Assembly (NCBI GenBank): GCA_023614405.1
Contig: CM042686.1
Coordinates: 470,798,740-470,862,739, forward strand
Source of the DNA: Avena insularis
Taxonomy: Eukaryota; Streptophyta; Magnoliopsida; Poales; Poaceae
DNA length: 64,000 nt
Direction of reading: 5' to 3'
Below, piece by piece: positions 44,161-55,284 of the stretch. Numbering within the stretch: the stretch's first letter is position 1; the number at the start of each line of letters is the position of its first letter. Made by a program: the position numbers and the translations under genes. The notes below the pieces were generated by a model that was not told the origin of the DNA, did no database searches, and saw only the letters and a list, made by a program, of their open reading frames with translations.

Positions 44161-44619
44161 GCGAAGGGCCTTTCTTTTACTTTGTAGTTGAGTCAGTAAA
44201 CCTATTCCCTTCTATCTCAGCAAGTATTTTGAGTTGTTGTATTTCATTCATTCATATGATGATTTATTCAATCATGTTGCTTATGTTCCTTGTTTTTGCA
44301 CATTGCTCTTATCTTGATGTTTACTAATTTGAAAGCTATCATTAAAAACCAGCTATTTGTGAACTCCAGCAAATTATCAACTATTCTTCGACTGAGAGCT
44401 AAGTTTGCCATTACCAATTATGATTGACTTTATGTATCTTTATTGTGTTTCCTTTACTCATTGCAAGTTGAGTTATATAAAAGTGAGTTGTCTTTTATTA
44501 TGATCTATGTATTTGATGAATGTGATGCTTCTTGTCCGTATTCTTTTATCGACTCTTCACTCCATAAACCTGAGGCCATGTTTATTGAGCTCAGTTTCGC
44601 TTGGGGACAAGCAAAGTCT
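44133..44619 (+). pseudogene. 3' hydrophobic ORF3 of E1 internal 1
   Basis: The frame starts MRLAIPASLCEG at 44133 and shifts near 44293. It encodes a hydrophobic segment rich in Ile, Leu, Phe and Ser, then (in another frame) IYVFDECDASCPYSFIDSSL. The latter resembles the VFDVECNASCPI segment of A's retropepsin, so the 3' part may be a protease relic. The upstream hydrophobic part could recall an Athila env-like ORF, which occupies this position in the lineage, but that is weak. The stretch stops just before the PPT. Confidence 0.4.
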
Positions 44620-44620
44620 A

Positions 44621-44634
44621 AGCTTGGGGGGAGT
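44621..44634 (+). promoter_or_regulatory. Polypurine tract of E1 internal 1
   Basis: AGCTTGGGGGGAGT abuts the middle LTR. Confidence 0.75.
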
Positions 44635-46125
44635 TGATACGTCCATTTTGCATCACTATTCTATGTCTTAATTCACTATTATTCATTGATATATTTGGTA
44701 TTGAGAGGTGATACTTATGTTATTTCATCTGTTTTTGCATGGTTGATGACTTTTGGAGCATGGACCGCTGCAGTCAGGATTCTGATGGAAAAGGTGTTGT
44801 TTGGAGGCAAAATTCACGAAGATCGGAAAATCCGGGAAAATATACGGAAAATCCTATTTTTCTAGAAGACTAAGGATGCAAGAAGACGGAGTGGAGATGG
44901 GCCACAGGGGTCCCACACCACCCCCTGGCGCAGGCAGCCCTAGGCCACGCCAGCAGGTGGTGTGGCTGCCCACCTCAGCTCTCCCTCGGCGATATCATCC
45001 TCCTGAAACCCTAAGACTCGGGAGCGACCACAAAGATTCCACGCCTCTGGGCGAAAACACCGGGCGAGAAAGATCTCTCCGGCAGACAGATTTCTGCCAG
45101 GGGAATTCCTTCCCGGAGAGGGGAGATCATCGCCATCAACACCACCATCAAGCTGTACTTCATCGGGATCATCATCATCACCACCATCATCACCATCAGC
45201 ACCCTCATCACCATCTCCATATTGTTGTAACAATTGCGTTGAATCTTGCATTAGTTCATAGGGGAAACTTTCCTGGTGTAGATTACTCTTTGTAGTTGAT
45301 GCTATTGAGTGAACTATTGAATTATTGTTTATGTTCAGATTGTTATACATCATTATTCCATCTCTGATCATGATCCATATGATGTCTTGTGAGTAGTTCG
45401 TTCTGTTCTTGAGGACATGGGAGAAGTCATGTTGTTAGTAGTGGAGTTGTGTTGAGAAAGATTCAATGGTTTGATATTTAAGTTGTGGTGTACTTCTTCT
45501 AGTGGTGTCATGTGAACGTCGACTACATGACACTTCACCTATATGGGCCTAGGGGAATGCATTGTGTATTTGGCTACTAATCGTAGGGGTTACCGGAGTG
45601 ACAGAAACCTGAACCCCATTAGGAAACCATTGCACAAGGGACGTAAGGGTCTTAGAGTTTAAAGATGTGGTTAGGTTTCTACCTTAATTACTTTATTGTA
45701 CTTACGGATGTTTGCAAGGGGTATAATCACAAGTATGTATTAGTCCTAGGAAGGTCGGTACATTAGAACAGGTTCACCCACACAACACTTAGCAAGCTAA
45801 AGGAGATTGATCAACTATATGAAGCGAAAGCACTTGACAGTCTTCCCATGTGTCCTCGGGAACGTTTGGTCATCTTAAGTAATACAACCGGCTTGTCCTT
45901 TTCTGCATAAAGGATTGGGCTACTTGCTGCGTTTATTCCTATTGTCTTTTATTTACTCGTACTTTGTTTACTTGCTTTATCGAAAACCCCTAAAATCCGT
46001 TTGCTAAGTATTTGCAGAGAATTCCTGATCCATACCACTAGCCAGCACCTTCTGCTCCTCGTTGGGTTCGACACTCTTACTTATCGAAAATACTGCGATA
46101 CACCCCCTATACTTGTGGGTCATCA
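44635..46125 (+). repeat. Middle LTR of E1
   Basis: The 1,491-bp LTR starts TGATACGTCCATTTTGC and ends GTGGGTCATCA. AAACCCTAA lies at 45006-45014. It is followed without PBS by gag sequence at 46126. Confidence 0.9.
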
Positions 46126-47396
46126 CCCGGTGATCATTTGCTCTTTATACACGAATTATGCGGGTTGTTCAAGTGTGCTGGTATCACTACAGATCAAGTT
46201 AAGAAGAAGTTATTCTCATTATCAGTGAAAGGAAGAGCTAAAGAATAGTATACGTTGTTGAAGAATGGCCAAGATCTTGAATGGGAGGAAATAGTACCTC
46301 TCTTTTATTCAAAGTTTTATCCTCCTAGTGAGATTCATAAAGATCTGAATCAAATATACAACTTTTGGCCTCTTGATGGAGAGAGTACAGCTCAAGCTTG
46401 GGGGAGATTGAAGTTACTAATGCTCAAATGTCCCATTCATGAGCTCCCCAACAATATTATTATTAATAACTTTTATGCAAGGCTTTCTATTCATGATAAG
46501 GATTTATTGGATGCCTCTTGTGCTGGATCATTTACACGCATGGAAGAAGAAGCTAAATGGGATCTTCTAGACCGTATTCAAGACAATGCTGAAGCATGGG
46601 AGAATGACAAAGGAAGAAAGTCAGGTATAAATTATGATTATGAATGCATTGAATCTTTTATGGGAACTCATGACTTTCAAAATATTAAAAATGCTTATGG
46701 TCTAGACTCTCAAGCTATTGCAACTTATTTTAAGGCTTTTGCTTCCTATATTGAAGTGCCTAAAAAGAAATGGAATAAGTATGACAAACCTTATAAAGAT
46801 GTTACTAATAGTGTTCCTGCAAGAAATACTGAAGTTTATACTGCTAATCATGTTTTACTTGAACCTTACATTGAGAAAATGCCTTTCCCAATTAAGATAA
46901 AGGAGCATTCTATGATAGCTAGTATGGTTAATGAAAGTACAAATAAAGCTATTGAACCTGATGAACAAGTAGCTGTTGAACCGATGATAGCAAATGTGAA
47001 AGACTTTGTCACTAAATATGTAGGAGAAGGACACACTATCCTTTGTAAGGATACCTCTAATATTGTTTCACAAAGTAGTGTTATGAGAGCTAGTGTTCCT
47101 GTGTTTTCTGTTAGAATAAGTGATCATTGATACGATGGTTCTTGTGATAGTTATATTGTTAAGTTTATTATGAAAGAGGTAAGATTGTTCTTATGCATCT
47201 CAATAATATCAAGTTTACTCGTTTTATGCTTAAAGTCTTTATGTTGCACTTGTTTTGGCTTCCTATGCTAGCAGTTTCTGGTTTCAACAATCTATTTGCT
47301 TACAAAATTCCCTTGCATAGGAAGTGGGTTAGACTTAAACATGTGTATATTTGCTTCTTCATGCTCTTCTTTACTTCAATTCGTATTCTTATGTGA
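46126..47396 (+). pseudogene. Gag with hydrophobic tail (ORF1), E1 internal 2
   Basis: This is a 5'-truncated copy that begins in the middle of the capsid domain directly at the LTR end (CCCGGTGATCATTTG). A TAG replaces the Trp codon of the EEWY motif near 46246. The frame 46255-47130 is open through SFTRMEEEAKWDLLDRIQDN and EVPKKKWNKYDKPYKDV, and stops at TGA where E2 has Cys. A deletion of about 35 bases shifts the frame, and the hydrophobic tail is readable at 47193-47396 (NLFAYKIPLHRKWVRLK). It lacks a start codon and could not be translated as Gag. Confidence 0.8.
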
Positions 47397-47429
47397 GCAT
47401 CATTGAAATTATCATGCCCATCTTAATGG

Positions 47430-47900
47430 CTATAAAGAAAGAGCTTTTTAGGAGACAACCCAATATATTTGTGCTTTCAGTTTATTTTCGTTTATTTGAG
47501 TCTTGGAAGTTATTACTTGGGTAATAACCTATCCTTATCCTTTTTGTTTGGTTTTTGTGTCAAGATCAACCCCTAGTGAGAGAGAAGTAATATTTGGGGA
47601 AGTTGCTGTCCCGAAACAGATTTTTGTGCTTCACCATAAAAATTCGTGAGAGATATCTGTATGTCGGTTTGAGCTGTAATTTTTTGTGCTCATGCCCCAG
47701 GTTGTTATTTAACTTTCATTAGTTTTGCACTGTCTGATTTGAGCAACAGAAGATTTTTGCAAAAATTGATCTTTACCTGCTGGTCTGTTTTGACAAATTT
47801 TGCCATTCTTGTATATGCTTCTTAAAACGATTTCCTTTTTGGATTCTTTTTGGGTTTTCGGAAGGAGTTGCTACAGTAGCTTATGTTTTGATGGATTTCA
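47430..47900 (+). repeat. Shared 3' backbone module 1, copy in E1 internal 2
   Basis: GCTTTTTAGGAGACAACCC onward, in the same order as the other copies. Confidence 0.7.
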
Positions 47901-48475
47901 GCCGAAATTGGACTTAAAAGGTTTATTACCTCATATGTACTAATGTTGCTAATGAGAATTGTGTGAAAGAAATTTCTAGGTTAGTGGAGAAAATTGTGTA
48001 ATAAGAAAGTGAAAAGTTTCATGACTCGAGCAATATGTATATAAAGATGAAGATATTGATGTTATTCAAGTAGTGACTCCAGAAGAATCTACTAAATACC
48101 AAATTCAGAGACCTGCAGAGTCCATTTTCGAATAGGTAACAGATCTGGTAAGAAAAGTTCTGCGAAAATTCTGTCCAGTTATATTTTTGCAGTTTTTATC
48201 CAACAAGGAAAGCAACAAAGCAAAAGTGGGATGGAAATGGATCTAGGGTGGCTCAAACCACCCCCTGGCACGAGCCTCCGCCTGGCCGCGCCAGCAGGTG
48301 GCGTGGCCACCTCGGACTCCGTCTCCGACCCGTTTTCTCCCAGTACCTTCCTTTTGTTGTAAAACTTCATAATATATAATCCCCCGGATCCCCCGAGGTT
48401 CGTATATCATGTCTCATCGTGTTTTCGTTTCGATCTGTTTCTGCCAGGAACTATTCTTGAAATTTTAGAAGCACG

Positions 48476-48997
48476 ATGGTGTCCGCCAAGGATAAGAGAA
48501 AGGAGCCTATGGAAGAAGACCTCCAAGACCCTGGGCAGGAGAAGGAGATCAATAGTGAAGATGAAGGGGAGGCGAAGCAAAGCCAACATCCGCACACCGG
48601 CACTACCATTGCAAGCATTAGAGTGGTGGCAAACCCTGCCAGGATTAAGTCAACTGAAGGGAAGCCTCCTCGTCACTGTTCGGCTCCATGGTCACTTCCT
48701 CCACGCACCAAGAATCCTTTCCATACCCTTATCCATGAGCATCAATACCAGAATATACCCAAGAATAAACTACCCTCCAATTGGGATTTGCCTCGTTCTA
48801 GCCATGCAGGAAAAGAAGACTTCAAGGAGGTAGAGTGGGGAAAGAATCGCAAGAGCTAGGATCTGCAATCTGACATGATCATGAGCCGCATTGAGCAAAA
48901 CTCACAGTTGATTCGTAATCTCACCTTCGAGATTGAGGACTTGGGGAAATTGATCAAAAAGCTCATCGAGAGAATACCACCACCACCGAAGGAGTAA
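48476..48997 (+). pseudogene. Small ORF2 of E1 internal 2
   Basis: One frame of 173 codons starting MVSAKDKRKEPMEEDLQ and ending RIPPPPKE, with a single TAG (48857-48859) where internal 1 has Trp. It is 18 residues longer than in internal 1, mainly through an extra segment (HEHQYQNIPKNKLPSNWDL) in the middle. The charged N-terminus and amphipathic C-terminal helix (MSRIEQNSQLIRNLTFEIED) are conserved. Function is unknown. Confidence 0.6.
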
Positions 48998-49660
48998 TTC
49001 GTCATCAGGTTTTGTCATCCCCTTGATTTGTTCCAAGCTTGGGGGAGTGCCGCGGTATCACATCACTATCTTCTATCTTTTTACCTTTTTAGTAGAGTCA
49101 TATCATGAATAGAGAAGTTATCATGTAGGATGGTTTGCATTATGGAAGTGTCCCCTCTCTCGTTAGATATGTATCCCTTGGTGTGATTTGCCGTTATGGA
49201 TTATTAATGAGAAGTTCTATCATTTACTCTTTTGCATATCTTATATTAGTTTTCAATTCCTGGTTATGTGATTGATCTTGTTGTTAGTATTGGTATCACT
49301 TTGGGATCATTGAGTTAATTTAGTTGGTTTTGGCAAACCTGGATCGATCAGTAGCAACACTATTTTTGAGAGTTGAATGAAAAAGATAAAAGTACTCTAA
49401 AGAAATATAATTTCATCATCTTTCTTTTTTGATTTGCTCATAAGCTTAGTATTCTCTAGTTAAGATCTTTTGTGCTTCCAAGTAAGATTGCATGTTTGTT
49501 TTTATCACTTGTATGTTTGTGTGTTTCCTTCAACTCTTGTGCTTGCTACCCAGCCTTGCTAGCCAAAAACCTGTACTGAGAGGGAATTCTTCTCGTGCAC
49601 CAATCCTTAAACCAAAACCTATGCCATTTGTGTCCACCATATCTACCTATTAGCATTATT

Positions 49661-50455
49661 GCTATTCCAAGTAAATTCATGTTTTTATCTACCTTCCAAA
49701 TTAAACTTGTTATGTGAAAATTAGTGATTAAAGCTCTCACGAACTTGATGGCACACTTTACTTTCTTGCATCTAATAAACTTGAACCATTGCGTCCATCT
49801 TTGTTGCGTATATGCTTGCGCTTTATAAGTTGAAGTTAGGAAAACCATGTATGTGGGGAACGCTTTCAACATTGCATTGGTACTTTGTACCTAGTTGATA
49901 TCATGTTCTTTTGCTTATGGATCCCGGCGGTGTGAAATAAAAGGGGAACTTGTAAGATCATGGAGTTTGTATGTGTGTTAGAGAAACGCCTAGGCCGCTA
50001 GCCTAAGCCATGCCTAATCATGGTGGAAACTTGCAGCATAACCATAATGAGCACTCTATGAAGCATCCTCAATAAAAACCTATGCAAATAAGAAATAAGA
50101 AGATCACTGAGATGCTCATTGTCTGCTTGCCTTGTCATTTTGATTACAGGATAGCTCCTGTATCATGTGCAAGGGGTACCCCGTTGGCGGTTCTCTATGA
50201 TACACATGTATTTACAATGACAAGAGCTTACTTGTGTCTGAAGTTGAGTAGCATGAGGTTCGGTCTTCGTAAGTAAGGGGCATGAGGCTTCAATTTATAA
50301 CTTGTCAAGCATATCCTCTAAGTTGTGTAACTTTAACCTTAATCACCTAAAGATGCCTATGATAGGGGCAATGAGAGCTGAAAGCTAATAAGTACCATAA
50401 TTTTTGGAAGTTCTTTATGAAACTTGAAATCCCTGCTTCCCTCTGTGAAGGGCCT
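49661..50455 (+). repeat. Shared 3' backbone module 2, copy in E1 internal 2
   Basis: CTATTCCAAGTAAATTCATG through GATAGGGGCAATGAGAGC. The antisense frame at 49546-49872 overlaps its start. Confidence 0.75.
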
Positions 50456-50902
50456 ATCTTTTACTTTTTAGTTGAGTTAGTAAACCTATTCCCTTCTATC
50501 TTAGCAAGTATTTTGAGTTGTTGTGGTTCATTCATTCATATGATGATATATTCAATCATGTTTCTTATGTTCCTTTTTTTGCACTTTGCTCTTATCTTAG
50601 TGTTTACTACTTTGAAAGCTATCATTGAAAACCAGTTATTTGTGAACTCCTGCAAATTGTCAACTATTCTTCGACCAAGAGCTAAGTTTGCCATTACCAA
50701 TTATGATTTACTTTATGCATCTTTATGGTGTTTCCTTTACTTATTGCAAGTTAAGTTATATAATGGTGAGTTGTCTGATATTATGATCTATGTATTGATG
50801 AATGTGATGCTTCTTGTCCGTATTCTATTATCGACTCTTCACTCCATAAACCCGAGGTCGTGTTTTTTGAGCTCAGTTTCTCTTGAGGACCAGCGAAGTC
50901 TA
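50417..50902 (+). pseudogene. 3' hydrophobic ORF3 of E1 internal 2
   Basis: The frame opens MKLEIPASLCEGPIFYFLVE and is hydrophobic throughout. A base change in an oligo-T run near 50575 moves the reading frame relative to E2, and the VFDECDASCP-like end lies in another frame. The open frame as read continues past the polypurine tract to 50953, inside the LTR. It is probably a decayed copy of the frame best kept in E2. Confidence 0.35.
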
Positions 50903-50916
50903 AGCTTGGGGGGAGT
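50903..50916 (+). promoter_or_regulatory. Polypurine tract of E1 internal 2
   Basis: AGCTTGGGGGGAGT abuts the third LTR. Confidence 0.75.
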
Positions 50917-51761
50917 TGATACGTCCATTTTGCATCACTATTTTATATCTTAATTTACTGTTATTCATTGATATATTTCATATTAAGATATGATACTTAT
51001 GTAATTTCATCTGTTTTTGCATGGTTGATGAATTTTGGAGCATGGACCACTGCAGTCAGGATTCTAATGGAAGAGGTGCTGTTTGGAGGCGAAATTCGTG
51101 AAGATCAGAAAATCTGGGAAAATACATGGAAAATCCTATTTTTCCAGAAGACGAAGGCTGCCAGAAGGAGGAGTGGAGATGGGCCATAGGGGCCCACACC
51201 ACCCCTAGCGCGGGCCACCCCAGGCCACACCACTAGGTGGTGTGGCCGCCCTGGTCCACTCCAGCTTCTCCCCTCTGGCGTATATTATCCTCCCGAAACC
51301 CTAAGACTCGGGGAGAGACCACAGAAAGATTCGTCCGCCTCTACGGGGCAGAAAACACCGAGAGAGAAAGATCTCTCCGGCAAACAGAATTCTGCCGGGG
51401 GAATTCCTTCCCGGAGAGGGGAGATCGTCGCCATCAACACCACCATCAAGATGGACTTCATCGGGATCATCATCATCACCACCACCATCATATCGCCGTA
51501 ACAATTGGGTTGAATCTTGCATAGTTCTTAGGGGAAACTTTCCCGGTGTTGATTACTCTTTGTAGTTGATGCTATTGAGTGGAACCATTGAATTATTGTT
51601 TATGTTCAGATTCTTATACATCATTATTCCATCTCTGATCATGATCCATATGATGTCTTGTGAGTAGTTCGTTTAGTTCTTGAGGACATGGGATAAGTCA
51701 TGTTGTTAGTAGTGGAATTGTGTTGAGAAAGATTCAATAGTTTGATATTTAAGTTGTGGTG
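50917..51761 (+). repeat. Third LTR of E1, left part
   Basis: This starts TGATACGTCCATTTTGC. TATATTA (51281) and AAACCCTAA (51296-51304) are present. It is interrupted by solo LTR H. Confidence 0.88.
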
Positions 51762-53358
51762 TGATGGCCCAAAATATATCGAGCTCGTTGGGGAACCCCA
51801 AGAGGAAGGTATGATGAGCACAATAGCAAGTTTTCCCTTAGTACGAAACCAAGGTTATCAATCAAGTAGGAGCAAGGAAACACCCCAAACGTGTTGCTAG
51901 GTGAGCCTTGGCAGGGCGCACTACCGGTGCTAGTAGCAACGTGGAGACCTGCACAACACAACCACAGAACTTTGCCCCAACTTGCGATGAGGTTGTCAAT
52001 CTCATCGGTTTTGCTGAAAACAGAGGATTAAACGTATCGAATGGAAGAAAGTAATAGTTTGCAGAAAGTAAACACAAAGCAGTAAATAATTTGATTGTAG
52101 ATTGATTGTAAAAGAAAGGACCGGGGTCCATAGTTCACTAGAGGTGGCTCTCCTTAAGATAGATAACATGCTGGGTGAACAAATTACAGCGAGGCAATTG
52201 ACAAACATTGAGAAAGCATACAAGCATATACTAATCATCTTGACTCCTTTGAGATTCGATTGGGCATTACAACATTATACATAGACCGCCATCCAACTGC
52301 ATCTATGACTAATAATCCACCTTTAGGTTATCATCCGAACCCCCTCCAGTATTAAGTTGCAAGCAACAGATTATTGCATTACGAATTGCGTGCAAAGTAA
52401 ACAATATGATTGTTCTATGAACAAAGGATTGTTGTTTTCTCCCTAGTAGCAACAACACATCTAGTACCTTAGAGATTTTTGTCACTTCCCCCAGATTACC
52501 ATAGGCATGAACCCACTATCGAGCATAAATACTAACTCTTGGAGTTTCTAGCATCTACTTGGCCAAGATAGCTACTAACAACGGAAAGCATGCAAGATCA
52601 CAAATAACAAAGACATGATAGAATCAATAATCAATCTGAAATAGCATCTCAATATCCATCGGATCCCCGCAAACACAACATGCAGAATTACAAATAGATG
52701 ATCTTGATCATGAACGGAGCTCACAAGATCTAAACATGAAAGCACAAAGGAGGAGAACTAGCCATCTAGCTACTACATGGACTCGTAGTCCAAGGATGAA
52801 ATACTCACGCATCACACCGGAGGCTTGCATGATGATGAAGAAGGCCTCCAGGGTGAATTCCCCTCTCCGACAGGGTGCCGAGAAGAGCTTCAGATCCCTC
52901 CCGATCTAGGGACAGAGACGACGGCGGCTATAGACTCTTTCGTGGAATTTTGATCGGGTCCTCAGGGTTTCTATATCGGAGGCATCTTATAGGCGGAAGG
53001 AGAGGCCGAGGGGGTGCCTGGGCTGGCCACACCACCCCTTGGCACGGGCCAAGCCTGGCCGCACGGCCAGGTGGTGTGACCACCCTCTGGCCCTTCTCCG
53101 TCTCGTATTCTGGCTCCAGGTGTCCCCCGGTAAAATAATAACTTTGGCTTTTGTCCCGTCCAATTCTAAGAATATTCATTTTCTGACTTTCCTGGAACCA
53201 AAAACAGTAGAAAACAGGCAGGTAGCACTGTGGCTCTTGTTAATAGGTTAGTCCAATAAATCATATGAAAAATACTACAAAGTGTGGACAAAACATAAGA
53301 AAGTAGATAAAACCAAGCATGGAACATCAAAAATTATAGATACATTTGCAATGTATCA
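51762..53358 (-). mobile_element. Solo LTR H of the A/B/C family, inverted
   Basis: A single 1,597-bp LTR in minus orientation. The plus strand begins TGATGGCCCAAAATATATCG and ends GCAATGTATCA. A perfect duplication TGGTG flanks it (51757-51761 and 53359-53363), so a full element inserted and then lost one LTR and its interior by LTR-LTR recombination. It lacks the PBS-like piece seen in A. Its AAACCCTAA motif is mutated (AAACCCTGA on the minus strand). Confidence 0.93.
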
Positions 53359-54000
53359 TGGTGTACTTCTTCTAGTGGTGTCATGTGAATGTCGACTACA
53401 TGACACTTCACCTATATGGGCCTAGGGGAATGCATTGTGTATTTGGCTACCAATCGTAGGGGTTGCCGGAGTGACAGAACCCTAAATCCCCATTAGGAAA
53501 CCATTGCACAAGGGACGTCAGGGCCTTAGAGTTTAAAGTCGTGGTTAGGTTTCTACCTTAATTACTTTCTTGTACTTGCGGATGCTTTCAAGGGTTATAA
53601 TCACAAGTATGTATTAGTCCTAGGAAGGTCGGTACATTAGCCCAGGTTCACCCACACAATACTTAGCAAGCTAAAGAAGATTAATCAACTATATGAAGCG
53701 AAAGCACTTGACGATATTCCTGTGTGTCCTCGAGAACGTTTGGTCATCTTAAGTAATACAACCGTCTTGTCCTTTGCTGAATAAAGGATTGGGCCACTCG
53801 CTGCATTTATTCTTATTGTCCTTTATTTACTCGTACTTTATTTACCTGCATTATTAAAAAACACTAAAAATCTGTTTGTTAAGTATTTGCAGAGAATTCC
53901 CGATCCATACCACTAGCCAGCACCTTCTGCTCCTTGTTGGGTTCGACACTCTTACTTATCGAAAATACTGCGATACACCCCCTATACTTGTGGGTCATCA
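53359..54000 (+). repeat. Third LTR of E1, right part
   Basis: This continues the LTR after H (GTACTTCTTCTAGTGG...) to GTGGGTCATCA. It is followed by the target duplication GGTAC. Confidence 0.88.
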
Positions 54001-54060
54001 GGTACTAGCGTCTATAAATACACATGAGGTACACAATCACCAAACAACACTTCACTACTT
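54001..54060. other. Flank of E1, probable remainder of G LTR
   Basis: GGTAC (target duplication) then TAGCGTCTATAAATACACATG. This must continue the sequence interrupted at 38093. It contains a TATA-like TATAAATA. The exact end of the G LTR cannot be set. Confidence 0.4.
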
Positions 54061-55284
54061 CTATTTAGCACACAAGGGCTCGTTCTTTATTTGCTTTTGC
54101 TTTCTAAAAACACAAAAAAACCAAAAATATTTTTGTTGTTTCCTTTTGTTTGATTCTCTTTCTTTTTGCCTTGGTTTGCTTTTTCCGTTTGGTTTTGTTT
54201 TGATTATTCGAAAAACCCAAAAATATTTTCTTTGGTTTTGTGAAGTTCGTAGCAGGGTTCAGCAGTCCTTAGTGGAGTTTGGTTTTCATGTTATTATTCA
54301 AGCCACACAAGTGAAGGGCAATAATGAGGATTAATGACAATTTGAGGTGTGGTAAGAGGTTGATAACGAACTCTATTTGTTTTCATTTTTGTACATATAC
54401 TCATGATTGTGGGCTTGCTTAGTCTGTTCATGTAGGGTGTATGTTACTTATGGATGTTTAGTAGTTCTTGCTTTCTTATGATTAGTTCCAGCTTGCTAAT
54501 AGTTTGTAGCATGTCATATGAATGTTTGCTTGCATTTCTCTATTCATAACTTGGTATGCCACCGTGGTATCCTCCTCTAAAAGTTTCACTTGAATTAACT
54601 TGGCACATGCTCACGCATGCACATGACTGAAATAATCAGTTAAGCCTCGATGAATTATTTTGCCTCAGGGGTCTTGAATCACTTTCATGCCATGATTAGT
54701 CATGTTTTGTTGCAAGCATGATTATGACAGTTATTGCTCTCTCGTTTGTCGCTCCCTTACTTTTGCTAGCCTTCACTTGTGCTGAGTACAATCTTTACTC
54801 GTGCATCCAACTCCCCAAAACCAATATTGCCAAAAGTGTCCACCATACCTACCTATTAGCATCATTTTCTATTCCGTGCATATTAAGTATGCCTTGTTTT
54901 ATTCCGAATAAAATGTTTGCTTGTTATGAGAAAGTTAGTTAGTAAAGCTCTCACGAACTTGATGGCACACTTTATTTTCTTGCTGTTAATAAACTTGAAC
55001 CATTGTGTCCATCTTTGTTGCGTATATGCTTGCGCTTTATAAGTTGAAGTTAGCAGAACCATGTATCATGGGGAACGCTTTCAACATTGCACTGGTACTT
55101 TGTACCTCGTTGACATCATGCTTCTTTTGCTTATGGATCTCGGCGGTGTGAAATAAAAGGGGAACTTGTAAGATCATGGAGTTTGTATATGTGTTAGAGA
55201 AACGCCTAGGCCGCTAGCGTAAGCCATGCCTAATCATGGTGGAAACTTGCAGCATAACTATAATGAGCATTCTGTGATGCATCC
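54061..55284 (+). mobile_element. Diverged Athila-like fragment I
   Basis: This starts as an A/T-rich leader (TTTGCTTTTGCTTTC, AAAAACACAAAAAAACC) like those of A and B, has no gag, and passes into a diverged version of the 3' backbone (GTCGCTCCC, CATCCAACTCCC, then module 2 from about 54866). It is cut at 55284 by E2. It is probably a third related family, internally deleted. No ORF of note. Confidence 0.6.
54866..55284 (+). repeat. Shared 3' backbone module 2, partial copy in I
   Basis: From CTATTCCGTGCATATTAAG through CATGCCTAATCATGGTGG to CATCC, where E2 is inserted. Confidence 0.7.

Larger units (their letters stand above)
38094..54000 (+). mobile_element. Tandem Athila-like element E1
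   Basis: The order is LTR (38094-39588), internal 1 (39589-44634), LTR (44635-46125), internal 2 (46126-50916), LTR (50917-51761 plus 53359-54000). Perfect target duplications GGTAC flank the whole unit (38089-38093 and 54001-54005), so the tandem behaves as one locus. No Pol motif is seen in either internal region. The second internal region lacks PBS, leader and gag start. The solo LTR H interrupts the last LTR. Confidence 0.92.

Noticed and set aside
44801..45371. Long overlapping frames on both strands in E-type LTRs (also 51237-51524, 55389-55924, 61782-62168)
   Set aside because: They run through the LTR GC-rich leader and the CAT/CAC microsatellite, differ in start and end between copies, and encode His- or Asp-repeat sequence.
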